A program made the translations under genes and the position numbers. This document shows, one piece after another, positions 1 through 10,133 of a stretch of DNA of 64,000 nt (within the stretch, counting starts at the first letter, position 1; each line of letters starts with the position of its first letter). The stretch lies in the NCBI RefSeq assembly GCF_004771275.1, contig NZ_RQEV01000012.1, positions 62,001 to 126,000 on the forward strand, written 5' to 3'. This DNA is from Leptospira fluminis. Lineage in GTDB: Bacteria; Spirochaetota; Leptospiria; Leptospirales; Leptospiraceae. The notes under the pieces are model-generated. The model was not told where the DNA came from. It made no database searches and saw nothing but the letters and a program-made list of their open reading frames with translations.

Positions 1-1089
1 AAAAAACTCACCGTCAAAGACGTGTCCAAGGACACCAATATTTCCGTGAAATATATCCTCGCGTTGGAAACGGAGGATTACGCGCAATTTCCGGGTGAAA
101 CTTTTACGATCGGCTTCCTAAAAAACTACGGAAGCTATCTCAAATTGGATACGGGCATGCTGGTAAACCTGTACCGCGGAGAAAAGATAGAGGAATCCCA
201 GGCGCCGCTCGAGGAATTGACTCGTCCGACTTCCTCCTTTTATTACGACCTGAATATAGACAAAAATAAGCTCATTACCGCCGCCGGAGCTTTATTGATC
301 GTTCTTATTGGAATATTCGCTTTTCCTTATGTATTCGACGGGTCCGGAAGCGACGACGAAGTCTCGGAGGACGGGCGTCGGAAATTGGAGATTCCCGAAA
401 ATATCGATTTCGTAAACAGGTCCGTTCCGGAAACCAGGCCGGAGAGTTTCATCCTGACCACGAACCAAGGGGTAAGTTTCAGCGTTTCAAACCAGCAGTG
501 TAAATTGTTCATCACCGGAGTGGAGCAGGGTTCCGAGACCAACACGGCCCTTTTGGCTTTTAACGTCTATCCCGAGTTAAGCGTTTATAAATTCAAACTT
601 TCGGAAGGGGAGGAAAAGATTCTCAGTTATACCGTCCCCGAAATTTCCTCTTTGAGAAGAAGTATCCGAATCACCGCTCAGAGCGTTACCGCCAGTTCCG
701 CTAAGGTTCTCGTTTCCTTGAACGAGGAGGAACGCCCGGGGAATTCCAACGCGACCAAACAGGGGACGGAAGATTCGAATTCTACCAAGACCTTAGGAGA
801 CGTTCCTATCCAGGTCACACTTTTCTTTTCCAAACCTAGCTATGCCGAGTTCATCATGGACGGACAGATGGGATTCAGAGGATTGGTGCAGAGCGGAGAA
901 ACCAGATCCTTGGAAGCCAAGGATCGATTGGAATTGAAGGTGGGTGACGGTTCCGCCGTGGAAATGATTCAAAACGGAAAGACCAAGGTGGTCCTAGGCC
1001 GCCCCGGAAAATTAGTTAAGAAAGTCTTTATTAAAACGCCCAACCCTTACGATAGCACCCAGTTTATCATTAAGGAGCTGGGCGAGTAG
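1..1089 (+). CDS. RodZ-like HTH/transmembrane protein (5' end cut by window)
   Basis: The frame is already open at base 1, so the start lies upstream; the GTG at 22 is internal. The visible N-terminal part ([19 protein letters not shown], then a [12 protein letters not shown] stretch) is the RodZ-type helix-turn-helix of the HTH_25 kind. A membrane segment follows at about residues 84-105 counted from base 22 ([18 protein letters not shown]). The C-terminal part, around residues 270-350, is beta-rich and resembles the RodZ periplasmic domain. RodZ links MreB to the cell-wall elongation machinery at the inner membrane, which is the family role inferred here. It lies 8 bp upstream of rimO and probably shares its transcript. 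Confidence 0.75.
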   Translation, partial: KKLTVKDVSKDTNISVKYILALETEDYAQFPGETFTIGFLKNYGSYLKLDTGMLVNLYRGEKIEESQAPLEELTRPTSSFYYDLNIDKNKLITAAGALLIVLIGIFAFPYVFDGSGSDDEVSEDGRRKLEIPENIDFVNRSVPETRPESFILTTNQGVSFSVSNQQCKLFITGVEQGSETNTALLAFNVYPELSVYKFKLSEGEEKILSYTVPEISSLRRSIRITAQSVTASSAKVLVSLNEEERPGNSNATKQGTEDSNSTKTLGDVPIQVTLFFSKPSYAEFIMDGQMGFRGLVQSGETRSLEAKDRLELKVGDGSAVEMIQNGKTKVVLGRPGKLVKKVFIKTPNPYDSTQFIIKELGE

Positions 1090-1097
1090 AAGGTCTT

Positions 1098-2423
1098 TTG
1101 GAGAAAAAGTTTTACATCACCACTCTAGGATGTCCCAAGAATACGGTGGACTCCATGAGCATGCACCATTCCCTTTTGGAGGAAGGATTTTCTCCCGCAT
1201 CCACGCCTGAGGATTCCGACTTCCATCTGATCAATACCTGTACCTTCATCCGTTCCGCAACGGAAGAGACGATCCAAACGATTTTGGGAGCGACCCAGGC
1301 TAAAAAGCGCGAAGGGCAGAAGGTGGTGGTGGTCGGCTGTTTTGCGGAGCGCTATCCTAAGGATATTTCCTCGGAAATCCCCGAAGTGGATTTGGTATTC
1401 GGAACGGGGAGGTATTCCCAAGCCGGAAAAATTCTGCGGGAAGCTTTCCGGCGCGATCTGGAAGGGGATCCCAAGCCGGAATTCAACGCGGAACTGATAG
1501 AAAGGATGAAGCTTTCTCCCGGGATCGAAAATTATTCCAAACCCTATGCCTATGTGAAAGTTTCCGACGGTTGCAACCGAGGCTGCGCGTTCTGTATCAT
1601 TCCTTCTCTCCGAGGCAAGTTCCAGGATTCTCCGCTGGAAAACATACTTCAGGATACCGCAAGAGCGATCTCAGCCGGCGCCAAGGAAATTTGTCTAGTC
1701 TCTCAGGATACGGTGTACTACGGGAAGAACAGCGATCTTCTTTTGGACATGATCCGTAAAGTCTCGGAGGTTCCGAGCTTGGAGATTTTACGCCTTCTAT
1801 ACCTATATCCGGATAAAAAGACGGAGAAAATCCTCGGACTCTTCCGGGAGATCCCTAAAATCGCACCGTATTTGGAATCTCCTCTCCAGCACGTTTCGGA
1901 GAGGGTACTGAAATCCATGAATCGAAGCGGGAGTTATTCCGCTTTCCGGGACCTGTATTCCCTAGCGAGGGAAACCCGTCCGGGGCTTGAGATCCGAACC
2001 TCCTTCATCTTGGGATTCCCGGGAGAAACAGGGGAGGATGTGGATGAGATCCTTCGATTTATAGAGGAGACGAGACCGGAAAAGGTGAATCTGTTTTCGT
2101 ATTCTCCCCAGGACGGTACTACCGGAGCGAACCTGGAGCAAACCGTTTCGGAAAAGGAAAAGGCTAAGCGAATCAACTTAATTCGAGAAACTCATTTGAA
2201 GATTCTGCAGGAAATCCACGAGTCCCGGATCGGGAAGGAATATCCGGCAATCGTAGACGGGATAGAAGACGGTTCCGCGATCGTGAGACGCTTCCAAGAT
2301 GCTCCGGAAATAGACGAGATCGTATATGTGGAAGATCCAGGTCTCAAGCCCGGAATGATCGGAAAAGTGAAAGTGGAATCTTTTTACGAGTACGATATGA
2401 TGGGAACCTGGTCGAACGCTTGA
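1098..2423 (+). CDS. rimO: Ribosomal protein S12 methylthiotransferase RimO
   Basis: This radical SAM enzyme beta-methylthiolates the conserved aspartate of ribosomal protein S12 in the cytoplasm. The N-terminal methylthiotransferase domain supplies three cluster cysteines (C12 in TLGCPKN, C48 in NTCTF, C81 in VVGCFAERY). The radical SAM cluster motif CNRGCAFC gives C159, C163 and C166. The protein ends in a TRAM-like domain (about 375-441), and 441 residues is a normal family length. The start is TTG, 8 bp after the preceding stop. RimO is preferred over MiaB because of the EKKFYITTLGCPKN opening and the absence of MiaB's longer C-terminus. The stop overlaps the pgsA start as TTGA, so translation is probably coupled. 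Confidence 0.93.
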   Translation: MEKKFYITTLGCPKNTVDSMSMHHSLLEEGFSPASTPEDSDFHLINTCTFIRSATEETIQTILGATQAKKREGQKVVVVGCFAERYPKDISSEIPEVDLVFGTGRYSQAGKILREAFRRDLEGDPKPEFNAELIERMKLSPGIENYSKPYAYVKVSDGCNRGCAFCIIPSLRGKFQDSPLENILQDTARAISAGAKEICLVSQDTVYYGKNSDLLLDMIRKVSEVPSLEILRLLYLYPDKKTEKILGLFREIPKIAPYLESPLQHVSERVLKSMNRSGSYSAFRDLYSLARETRPGLEIRTSFILGFPGETGEDVDEILRFIEETRPEKVNLFSYSPQDGTTGANLEQTVSEKEKAKRINLIRETHLKILQEIHESRIGKEYPAIVDGIEDGSAIVRRFQDAPEIDEIVYVEDPGLKPGMIGKVKVESFYEYDMMGTWSNA

Positions 2424-3154
2424 ACTCCAATATTAATATACCGAATACGCTTACGGTCCTCCGTGTGGCTTCCTTGCCATTCTTCATCTGGTTTTTGTAT
2501 CAAAAAGAGCAGGCATATCATATCGCCGCTCTCGTTTTATTCGCGGCTGCCTCCGTCACAGATTTTATAGACGGATACTTGGCGAGAAAATGGAAACAGG
2601 AGACCGAATTCGGAAAATTTCTGGATCCTCTCGCGGACAAGATCATCGTGGTGGGCTGCTTCACTACTTTTATCTTTCTGCACGAACAGATAGAGCTCTG
2701 GATGGTTCTTCTGATCGTGGGTAGGGACATGTTGATCACAACTCTACGGTTTTTGGCGATTCGGCAGGGGAATTCCATACGGACCACCATGCTGGGAAAG
2801 GTCAAAACCGCATTTCAAATGGGTGCGATCATTCTGATATTGATCTTCTTCATTCTGGTCTCCTCCAAAAAAAGGACCCTGATCAACGACGTATATCATA
2901 GCGGAAAAGAAGCGGGATTTACCGTTTTTACCATCGCTTCCGGGAATGCGGAGGCTTTTTTCCTTTCCTGGAAGGAGGAAGGAGTTCCGGGTTGGGGAGA
3001 ATTGGTTTTCGAACTGGGAGGTTTCGTTCCGTATTTCGGGATGCTACTTACGACCTTCATTACGGTTTTATCCGGCATCCGTTATCTAGTTTCGAACCGA
3101 GAAGTTCTGCAGCCGAGCGCGATCAGGAGGGTCTTTCGTAAAAATGGAAATTAG
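2420..3154 (+). CDS. pgsA: CDP-diacylglycerol-glycerol-3-phosphate 3-phosphatidyltransferase
   Basis: This is an integral-membrane CDP-alcohol phosphatidyltransferase that makes phosphatidylglycerol-phosphate from CDP-diacylglycerol and glycerol 3-phosphate. The family signature D-G-x2-A-R-x8-G-x3-D-x3-D is complete (DGYLARK, then FGKFLDPLADK, about residues 49-73). Several hydrophobic helices surround it. At 244 residues it is longer than the usual 180-200, because of an insertion of about 55 residues between the last two membrane segments (about residues 150-205). The start is TTG at 2420 inside a TTGA overlap with rimO. The 3' end overlaps trpD by 11 bp. Confidence 0.88.
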   Translation: MNSNINIPNTLTVLRVASLPFFIWFLYQKEQAYHIAALVLFAAASVTDFIDGYLARKWKQETEFGKFLDPLADKIIVVGCFTTFIFLHEQIELWMVLLIVGRDMLITTLRFLAIRQGNSIRTTMLGKVKTAFQMGAIILILIFFILVSSKKRTLINDVYHSGKEAGFTVFTIASGNAEAFFLSWKEEGVPGWGELVFELGGFVPYFGMLLTTFITVLSGIRYLVSNREVLQPSAIRRVFRKNGN

Positions 3155-4154
3155 AAAAGCGATATTGAAAGTCTTGGACCGTAAGCCTTTAACGGTCGCG
3201 GAAGCGGAAGCAGTTATGAACGATATTATGAAAGGTTCCGTATCCGAGATCCTTCTCGCCTCCTTTCTCACCGCATTACGATCCAAGGGGGAGACCGTAG
3301 ACGAACTTCTGGGATTTTCCCTGGCGCTTCGCAGGAACGCTTTAAAACCGAAGACGGTTTTTCCCTTCGACATGTTGGATACCTGCGGAACGGGAGGAGA
3401 CGGAAAAGGAACGGTCAATATATCCACTCTTTCCGCCATCACTCTAGCATCCTTAGGGTTGAAGGTAGCCAAACACGGAAATCGTTCCGTCTCTTCCCAC
3501 ACGGGGTCCAGCGACATCTTAACCCGATTGGGCTATAACACCGAAAAGACTCAGGAAGAAGTGGAATCCCATTTGATAGAGAGCGGCTTCACCTTTCTTT
3601 TCGCGCCTATGTGGCATCCTTCCATGAAATTTGCGGCTCCGGTCAGGAAAGAGTTGGGTTTTCGCACGGCATTTAATATGATAGGACCGTTGAGTAATCC
3701 CTTTTCTCCGCAGTACCAGATCATCGGAGTGTACGAACCGGAACTGATGGAAACATTGATCCGGGTCCTTCAGGGATTGGGTTTGAAAAAGGCCTTGGTT
3801 TGCCATTCCCGGGACGGTTTGGACGAGTTCTCCATCTTTGAAACCACGGATTATACTCTATTGGAAGACGGCGTGATTTCGAGGAAGGACTTCGATCCCA
3901 AGACTCTCGGGCTCGGAACGCAATCTCCCCAGGAAGTCTTCACTTCGGGACCGGACCAGGCGGAAGAACTCGCTCGCCGAATTCTGGAAGGGGAAAAAAT
4001 CGCAGGAGCACATGCGGTCGCGTTGAATGCGGGGGCAGGGTTGTTCGTGATGGGAAAGGTGCACTCGATCGAGGAAGGCTACCGGATCGCATTAGAACAG
4101 CTAAGCAGCGGAAAAACGAAGCAGTTCTTTCAAAATTTAATTACCAAACGGTAG
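3144..4154 (+). CDS. trpD: Anthranilate phosphoribosyltransferase
   Basis: TrpD transfers phosphoribose from PRPP to anthranilate, the second step of tryptophan synthesis. The PRPP-binding motif CGTGGDGKGTVNIST lies near residues 79-93, and the anthranilate/PRPP motif KHGNRSVSSHTGSSD near 111-125. At 336 residues it is full length for the family. The ATG lies inside the end of pgsA (11-bp overlap), so it is co-translated with an unrelated lipid gene, and no other trp gene is in the window. I see no trp leader or attenuator upstream. Confidence 0.94.
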   Translation: MEIRKAILKVLDRKPLTVAEAEAVMNDIMKGSVSEILLASFLTALRSKGETVDELLGFSLALRRNALKPKTVFPFDMLDTCGTGGDGKGTVNISTLSAITLASLGLKVAKHGNRSVSSHTGSSDILTRLGYNTEKTQEEVESHLIESGFTFLFAPMWHPSMKFAAPVRKELGFRTAFNMIGPLSNPFSPQYQIIGVYEPELMETLIRVLQGLGLKKALVCHSRDGLDEFSIFETTDYTLLEDGVISRKDFDPKTLGLGTQSPQEVFTSGPDQAEELARRILEGEKIAGAHAVALNAGAGLFVMGKVHSIEEGYRIALEQLSSGKTKQFFQNLITKR

Positions 4155-4211
4155 GTTGGGAAAATACTGGCTCCAAACCGAACCAACCGGAACTCATTTA
4201 GGACGAACAAG

Positions 4212-4562
4212 ATGCAATTCGATTTAAATTCATTTCTATTACTCGCGCAAGCCTCGGATGCAGGCGCTGCCGCTCCGTCTGCGGGAAATCCTCTGTCTCT
4301 ATTGACTTCTCCCTACGGAATGATTGCGGTTATGTTCGTGATCATGTATTTCCTGGTGATCCGTCCCCAGAGAAACGAGGAAAAGAAACGCAAGACCATG
4401 ATAGAAAGCCTCCAAAAAGGGGATACGGTCGTTACTTCCTCCGGAATTCACGGAAAAGTGGTGGAGTTCAAGGAAAACAACGAAGTCGTCGTTTTGGCTA
4501 TCGCCAAGGATACGAATGTAACGTTTAATACGAGCACGATCGTAAAGAAGAAGGAAGGGTAA
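4212..4562 (+). CDS. yajC: Preprotein translocase subunit YajC
   Basis: YajC is a small inner-membrane accessory subunit of the SecYEG-SecDF-YajC holotranslocon. It has one membrane segment (about residues 36-54, GMIAVMFVIMYFLVIRPQ). The usual family motif RPQRNEEKKRK follows at the cytoplasmic border, then the small beta domain with GDTVVTSSGIHGKV. The 116-residue length is typical, with a somewhat long Ala/Gly-rich N-terminus. It starts the Sec block yajC, exported Lys-rich protein, secD, secF. A 57-bp gap separates it from trpD and has a weak GGTTGG/CCAACC pairing but no clear terminator. Confidence 0.93.
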   Translation: MQFDLNSFLLLAQASDAGAAAPSAGNPLSLLTSPYGMIAVMFVIMYFLVIRPQRNEEKKRKTMIESLQKGDTVVTSSGIHGKVVEFKENNEVVVLAIAKDTNVTFNTSTIVKKKEG

Positions 4563-4603
4563 AAACCGCAACCTTCCGATAGGTATAGTAGTGACCGGGT
4601 GAG

Positions 4604-5296
4604 ATGATGAAAAAAATCCTATGCCTCTTTCTTTCCATAATTCTGACCCTTCCTGCCTTCGGCCAGGACGGGGAGGAAATCGATTTTTTGGACAAGGTTT
4701 CCGAACCTAAAAAAGCGACCGCTGCATCCGATAAAAAGGCCCAGGGCGCTAAGACCGTCAAAAAGAAGAAATCTAAGAAAGGCTCGAAGAAGAAGAAACC
4801 TGCGACCGAGGCAAAGGAAAACGAAACCAAGAAAAAGGTGGAGCCGGAATCGGCAGTCGATCCTAAGAACGAATCCGGAACCGGTCCCGACGGACAATCC
4901 AAGAATCCGGAAGAGCCCGCCGATAAACCGGTCAAAAAGGAAGAGTTCGGACGTCCCCAAAAACCGTACTGGGTAAACGAAGAGACGGCGCTGAATCCCA
5001 AGAATCTTCCCGGTTATTCGGACACTTCTTCGAACGCTTCCAAATCGGAGAATTCCTTTCAGGAAAAACTAGGAAATATCCTGCAGATGGGCCAGGATAA
5101 AAAGAAAGAAGAAGAAAAACGGAAGGCCGCCGAGCAAAAGGACCAAAACGCGATCGTTTCCTTCTTTTCGGAATATAAAAAGCCCATCATCATTCTCGGA
5201 CTGATCATCCTATTTGCCTTGTACCGTCTTCGGGCGGGCGGGCCGCGTATCAGCCGGCGCTCTCCGGTGACAATAAACAAAGTGAGAAGAGACTAG
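4604..5296 (+). CDS. Exported Lys/Glu-rich protein with C-terminal membrane anchor, inside the Sec operon
   Basis: I do not recognise a family. The N-terminus is a clear signal peptide (MMKKILCLFLSIILTLPAFG, cleavage near residue 21). It is followed by about 160 residues of low-complexity, very Lys/Glu/Pro-rich sequence (KKKKSKKGSKKKKP and similar). A second membrane segment lies near residues 196-212 (PIIILGLIILFALYRL) before a basic tail. It sits between yajC and secD, 10 bp upstream of secD with no terminator between. This suggests a lineage-specific accessory to the translocon, but that rests on position alone. ATG at 4604 and ATG at 4607 are both possible starts. Confidence 0.7.
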   Translation: MMKKILCLFLSIILTLPAFGQDGEEIDFLDKVSEPKKATAASDKKAQGAKTVKKKKSKKGSKKKKPATEAKENETKKKVEPESAVDPKNESGTGPDGQSKNPEEPADKPVKKEEFGRPQKPYWVNEETALNPKNLPGYSDTSSNASKSENSFQEKLGNILQMGQDKKKEEEKRKAAEQKDQNAIVSFFSEYKKPIIILGLIILFALYRLRAGGPRISRRSPVTINKVRRD

Positions 5297-5305
5297 GAGT
5301 CGAAA

Positions 5306-7255
5306 TTGAAATCCGCCCAATGGATCCTTGTACCCATACTCGTTGTAGCCGCTTCCTTAACGCTACTGTATCCTAACTTCGCAACCAGAGAGCTGGAACT
5401 CGCGATTCGAAAAGAATTCCGGGATCTTCCGGAAGAAAAGAAAAAGGCCGCCCTGGAAAGTTTTTCCGAACGTTGGAAAAACGACTATGATCCTAAGGAC
5501 GCCTGGAAGATCGAACCCGATCCGGGAGTCCTTCCGGACGCGGATTATTATTTGGTTACGGGAAGGTTCATCACTTCCGCAAAGATCAACCAGCTTTCCC
5601 AGGAAAACCAGGAACTTATCCTGGAACCAAAGAATAAGCTGCGGCCCACTTGGGTGGAAAAATATTTCTTCGGAGAAAGGCCTCTTACCATCAAGCTGGG
5701 ATTGGACTTACAAGGGGGAATGCGCGTCGTCTTGAAAGGGGACTTTGAAGACTACGCTTCCAAGCTCCGGGATAGTTATGCGAAGGAAATCGAAAATCTG
5801 AACAAGAAATCCGAGGACAAGAACCTAGTCGAAAAGGAAAGACAGGAAGCCAAGGATCGTCTCGCGGAGATCGAAAGTTACTTCACCCTCAATCCTTCCA
5901 GAAAACTGATAGAGCTGGAAAAAGCGAAGCTCATCATCGACAATCGTCTTACCAACCAGAATTTGACGGAACCCCAGGTTCGTATCCAGAAAGACCAGGA
6001 TTCCATAGAAGTATCCCTTCCCGGGGTCAGCAATTCTTCCCAAATATTGGATATTATCCGGAACACCGAGACGGTGGAATATAGGCTAAAGGAACCCGCC
6101 AGGGATCCCAAGAGCCAAAGCGACGGCCGCGGAACGTACCAAACCCTGATAGACACGGAAGAAAACCGTCTAGTCGCCGAGGACAAGCGGGAACAAACCG
6201 ATATAGTAAAATTTCAGAATATTATAAAGCAAAAAATCGGGAAGGACGAACAGGATAAATTCCTCGTAACCTTGGAAAAGAAATATAATATTCCCGAAAA
6301 ATACAAGTTGTATGCTCTGTGGGCAAGAGGCGCCAATCCGAAAGCTCCTCTTCTCCCTCGGGAATTCATCGTTTTGGAAAGGGCCATCGCGCTTGACGGA
6401 AAGGACATGAGGGACGCCAGGCCTTCCTATGACAATAACCGTCTGGGATATTTCGTATCCTTTACCCTGACCTCCGCGGGTGCGGAGAAATTCTTCGAAA
6501 TCACCTCCAAAAACGTGGGTCGTCAATTGGCCATCGTCTGGGGAGACAAGGTGATTTCCGCTCCGGTTATCAAGGGGCCGATCGCGGGCGGGAACGCGCA
6601 GATCGACGGAGACTTCAGTCGCGAGGAAGCAGTGGACCTTTCGAACGTGATCAGCGAAGGAGCTCTACCGATTCCGCTCAGTGTTCTTGAAATGAGATTC
6701 ATCGGTCCCACTCTCGGAATCGAATCGATCGAAGTGGGTTTGAAGGCCGTGCTTTTGGGATTCGTGCTGGTAATATTGTTTATGGTCGCGATCTACCGTC
6801 TTTCCGGTCTGGTCGCCGATATCGCCCTGCTCGTAAACGTGATCGTTCTCATGGCCTTGCTTTCTTTGATGGGATTCACGCTGACCTTGCCCGGTTTTGC
6901 GGGGATTATTCTTACGGTCGGTATGGCCGTGGATGCGAACGTGATCATTTACGAACGTATCAAAGAGGAACTTCGAGCCGGCAAGCATGTCACTGCGGCG
7001 GTTGCCCAAGGTTTCGATAACGCGTTTTGGACCATCGTAGATAGTAACATTACGACTCTTATTTCCGGGATTCTGATGATCAAATTAGGAAACGGACCGA
7101 TCAAAGGATTCGCGATCACTCTCTGCTGGGGGATCGTCACATCCCTATTCACTTCTCTTTTTCTAAGCAGAATGATCATGGATCTGCTCGTAAATAAACT
7201 CGGGGTTACGAAACTCCAAATCGGATTCAAGAGGCTGGTGCCCAAAAATGTTTGA
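5306..7255 (+). CDS. secD: Protein translocase subunit SecD
   Basis: SecD is an RND-fold inner-membrane protein that uses the proton motive force to help complete protein export. It shows an N-terminal membrane helix, the SecD signature GLDLQGG (residues 132-138) and a large periplasmic region. Five C-terminal helices follow, with the motif GMAVDANVIIYERIKEELRAGK split across helix 4 and its loop. At 649 residues it is a little longer than the E. coli protein; the extra sequence is a charged stretch in the periplasmic part (about 285-345). The start is TTG at 5306, preceded by AGGAG at 5295-5299. Its end overlaps secF by 8 bp. Confidence 0.96.
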   Translation: MKSAQWILVPILVVAASLTLLYPNFATRELELAIRKEFRDLPEEKKKAALESFSERWKNDYDPKDAWKIEPDPGVLPDADYYLVTGRFITSAKINQLSQENQELILEPKNKLRPTWVEKYFFGERPLTIKLGLDLQGGMRVVLKGDFEDYASKLRDSYAKEIENLNKKSEDKNLVEKERQEAKDRLAEIESYFTLNPSRKLIELEKAKLIIDNRLTNQNLTEPQVRIQKDQDSIEVSLPGVSNSSQILDIIRNTETVEYRLKEPARDPKSQSDGRGTYQTLIDTEENRLVAEDKREQTDIVKFQNIIKQKIGKDEQDKFLVTLEKKYNIPEKYKLYALWARGANPKAPLLPREFIVLERAIALDGKDMRDARPSYDNNRLGYFVSFTLTSAGAEKFFEITSKNVGRQLAIVWGDKVISAPVIKGPIAGGNAQIDGDFSREEAVDLSNVISEGALPIPLSVLEMRFIGPTLGIESIEVGLKAVLLGFVLVILFMVAIYRLSGLVADIALLVNVIVLMALLSLMGFTLTLPGFAGIILTVGMAVDANVIIYERIKEELRAGKHVTAAVAQGFDNAFWTIVDSNITTLISGILMIKLGNGPIKGFAITLCWGIVTSLFTSLFLSRMIMDLLVNKLGVTKLQIGFKRLVPKNV

Positions 7256-8189
7256 TTTTATAAAATACAAATACCTTTCCATCACTCTTTCTACGCTCCT
7301 GATCGTCGTAGGTTTCGGAGTGACTTTCGGGAAATACAAGGGTTTTGCCACCTCTTTGGACTTCGACGGCGGACTCAGAACGGTAGTGGAATTCGACAAA
7401 TCCGTCGACCGGAAAAGTTTGGAGGATTACTTTTCTTCCAAAGGGATCGAAGCCGTCCTCGTCCAGATGGACAAGGAAAAGAACCATTTTCAGATCGATA
7501 TAGGATTGGGTTCCGCGGACCGGATCAAAGAACTGTATTTCCAAAAAAAAGGAAACAACCTCACGCCGGAAGCCAAACAGATTTCGGCGATAGACGCGCT
7601 TATCGGACTGTTGACCGACGATTTTAAACTCGACAAAAAAGCGATTCTTTCCGCCAACCAAGTCGGATCCGTGGTGGGAGCGGAATTGACCTCTACGGGA
7701 ATCACTCTGCTCGGGCTGACTCTTTTGATTATTCTCGGATACTTAAGTTTCCGTTTTCAATTCAAATTCGCGTTAGGCGCCATCTTGGCTCTCGTCCACG
7801 ATTTGGTGATCACCTTGGCGTTCATCGGATTCTTCCAGATCAAACCCAGCGTGCCTATCATTGCCGCCCTTTTGACTCTATTGGGATATTCCATCAACGA
7901 TACGATCGTAGTGTTCGACAGGATCCGGGAAAATTCCGGAAATATGAAGGACGTGTTTTCCAACGTGATCAATATCTCCATCAATCAAACCCTAAGTAGA
8001 ACCATCAATACCTCCTTTGCCACCTTGATCTCCGTCGTGGCGATCATCATAGGGGGAGCGGTGGAGTTGTACGACTTCGCTTACGTGCTCACGTTCGGAA
8101 TCGTTCTGGGAACTTTTTCCTCCATATTCATCGCCGCTCCTTTGGTGGACATTTTCGACGACTTATCGAATCGGTTCAAAAAATCTTGA
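7248..8189 (+). CDS. secF: Protein translocase subunit SecF
   Basis: SecF is the partner of SecD in the translocon auxiliary complex. The first membrane helix is followed by the SecF signature SLDFDGG (residues 36-42). The conserved loop GYSINDTIVVFDRIREN lies in the C-terminal membrane domain. The 313-residue length is normal. The ATG lies inside the end of secD, so translation is probably coupled. The stop overlaps the ribD start (TTG at 8186) by 4 bases as TTGA, which ties the riboflavin genes to the sec transcript. Confidence 0.96.
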   Translation: MFDFIKYKYLSITLSTLLIVVGFGVTFGKYKGFATSLDFDGGLRTVVEFDKSVDRKSLEDYFSSKGIEAVLVQMDKEKNHFQIDIGLGSADRIKELYFQKKGNNLTPEAKQISAIDALIGLLTDDFKLDKKAILSANQVGSVVGAELTSTGITLLGLTLLIILGYLSFRFQFKFALGAILALVHDLVITLAFIGFFQIKPSVPIIAALLTLLGYSINDTIVVFDRIRENSGNMKDVFSNVINISINQTLSRTINTSFATLISVVAIIIGGAVELYDFAYVLTFGIVLGTFSSIFIAAPLVDIFDDLSNRFKKS

Positions 8190-9451
8190 AACACTCCCTC
8201 CCGAAAGAAATTCGGGAGGAGCTCCTTCGATCCTCCTTTTTGTCCTTGGGATTCTCCTCACCGAATCCCCCGGTAGCTTGCGTACTGACCGATCCTTCCT
8301 CGGGAAGAATCCTGGCTTCCGGAAGAACTAAAGTAGTCGGAGGAAACCATGCGGAACGGGAGGCTTATCGCCAACTTCGAGAGAAGTTTTCCGATGGGTT
8401 GCCGCCTCACGACGCCTACGTAACCCTGGAACCTTGTTCTCATTTCGGCAGGACACCCCCCTGCTTAGATTTATTTTTAGAGGCAAAACCGGAAACACTG
8501 TATTACGGATGGCGGGATCCGAATCCGCTCGTCAAAAAAAGGGACGGACTTGCGGAACTGACGAACGCGAAGGTGAACGTAGTTCCCCATCCGGAACTCG
8601 CGGAAATCGCCTCCGTTTTTCTCTTCGGATTTACGAGTTTGATTTCTAAGTCCAGGCCTTCCATCTTGTTGAAATCCTCCTTAAGCAAGGACGGATTTTA
8701 TTCGGGTCATCGCGGACTCCGGGAAAAGATCTCCAATACGGTTTCGGATTTTTTTCTCTCCTTTTTACGGGCTAAAATGGACGCGATTTTAGTGGGCCCG
8801 AAGACCGTTCGGATCGACCTGCCTAAGTTGAACTTTAGAACTCCCGAAAAGAGGGCTTTCATTTTAGAAAAAATAGATATTCCAAAACAGGATTTTATTT
8901 CCTCGCAGGGCGGGTTCCCCGGTCTGATTTCCGAATTGTTCCGATTCGCCGGAAGAGAAGAGGTGATTTCGGAGCATGGGACCGATGAAAGGGATTACCA
9001 ACCTCTTCGGGTTTTTTTTCCGCCCGAAGAATCTGAAGTGCCGGAAGAGTTCTGGAGAATCCAGGAAGAATTAAACCTGAAATACGGTTCGAAAAAGATC
9101 GCCTTTTTTCTTTCCGAGGACGTAAAATACGGTACCGTATCTAGGAAACGTATGGAGGATTTGTCCGAAGGTAGGGTGGTTTCTTATCCGAAACATTCCT
9201 TTAAGGATTTGGTTCTGGAGAGATTGGCGGGCTGGGGAGTAAGCTTGGCTTTGGTGGAAGGCGGAAATTTTTTGTATTCCGAATTTTCCAGAGAAATGGA
9301 AATTGGCGATGCGTGTTTGCAGGTCCGATCCGGTACGATCCGTCTGGAACAGGGGAGACGTCCGGACTGGAAAACGGAATTGTGTCCTTACGGGAAATTC
9401 CGAGTCGATTCCGACGAGTGGGAGATTTTAAAAATATGTTCACCGGATTGA
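8186..9451 (+). CDS. ribD: Bifunctional riboflavin deaminase/reductase RibD
   Basis: RibD deaminates the pyrimidine product of GTP cyclohydrolase II and then reduces its ribosyl side chain. The deaminase half has the zinc ligands and catalytic Glu (H55-A-E57 in NHAEREA, C84 in [13 protein letters not shown]93). The reductase half is more divergent but keeps [21 protein letters not shown] and the C-terminal [11 protein letters not shown]. At 421 residues it is about 50 longer than E. coli RibD, because of an insertion around residues 235-300. The start is TTG in a TTGA overlap with secF. Its 3' end overlaps ribE by 16 bp. Confidence 0.92.
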   Translation: MKHSLPKEIREELLRSSFLSLGFSSPNPPVACVLTDPSSGRILASGRTKVVGGNHAEREAYRQLREKFSDGLPPHDAYVTLEPCSHFGRTPPCLDLFLEAKPETLYYGWRDPNPLVKKRDGLAELTNAKVNVVPHPELAEIASVFLFGFTSLISKSRPSILLKSSLSKDGFYSGHRGLREKISNTVSDFFLSFLRAKMDAILVGPKTVRIDLPKLNFRTPEKRAFILEKIDIPKQDFISSQGGFPGLISELFRFAGREEVISEHGTDERDYQPLRVFFPPEESEVPEEFWRIQEELNLKYGSKKIAFFLSEDVKYGTVSRKRMEDLSEGRVVSYPKHSFKDLVLERLAGWGVSLALVEGGNFLYSEFSREMEIGDACLQVRSGTIRLEQGRRPDWKTELCPYGKFRVDSDEWEILKICSPD

Positions 9452-10053
9452 TAGAAGCTACCGGAAAAATCGAAAACGTTTCGGATACGGGAGAAGGCAA
9501 AGTATTCTCCGTGCGCACGGAGTGGAAGGATCCCGACCTGAAAAACGGAGACTCTATTTCCGTCAACGGAGCCTGCCATACTGTGACTTCCTTTCAGGGA
9601 CGCGGAAACGTATTCGAGTTCTATTCTTCCTACAGAACTCTGGAGCTCACGAATTTCGGAACCTTGGAGGTCGGAACCACGGTAAATCTGGAGCGCTCGG
9701 TTCAGCCTCATACTAGAATGGGCGGGCATTTCGTCACAGGTCATGTGGATGCTACGGGAACAATCGACTCCGTAGAGGAGAAGGACGACGGAAAAGTGCT
9801 CCGGATTCTGATCCGACATGACCCGGAATTTTCCAAATACTTTGCGGTACGAGGTAGTGTCACAGTGGACGGAATCTCGTTGACTATAGTGGATTCTCAT
9901 CCCGGAGAATTCGAACTCGTATTGATTCCGGAAACTCTGGAAAAAACGAACGCCGGTGTCTCTTGGAAACCGGGAGCCAAGGTCAATTTGGAAATCGACC
10001 TTGTGGCGAGATACCTGGAACATCTATTGAAATCCGGAAAGGTAGAAAACTAG
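9436..10053 (+). CDS. ribE: Riboflavin synthase alpha subunit
   Basis: Riboflavin synthase dismutates two 6,7-dimethyl-8-ribityllumazine molecules into riboflavin. The protein has the typical N-terminus [12 protein letters not shown]. It carries two lumazine-binding repeats of about 95 residues, each with a [16 protein letters not shown] or [16 protein letters not shown] strand, and the hinge [11 protein letters not shown]. The frame stays open upstream to a possible start at 9313. The ATG at 9436 is chosen because it gives the canonical MFTGL start, has GGAGA at 9421-9425 and yields the usual length of 205 residues. It overlaps ribD by 16 bp. Confidence 0.95.
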   Translation: MFTGLIEATGKIENVSDTGEGKVFSVRTEWKDPDLKNGDSISVNGACHTVTSFQGRGNVFEFYSSYRTLELTNFGTLEVGTTVNLERSVQPHTRMGGHFVTGHVDATGTIDSVEEKDDGKVLRILIRHDPEFSKYFAVRGSVTVDGISLTIVDSHPGEFELVLIPETLEKTNAGVSWKPGAKVNLEIDLVARYLEHLLKSGKVEN

Positions 10054-10133
10054 GGTTTCTCGGCCTCGGAAGCTCCAGAAATTCCTGCATTTCTCTCCGC
10101 CTTTGATGCCTAAGTTCGTTGGGAATCCAAACG

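Noticed and set aside
9388..10023. 211-residue leftward frame opposite ribE
   Set aside because: It lies wholly antisense to a canonical riboflavin synthase and has no family features.
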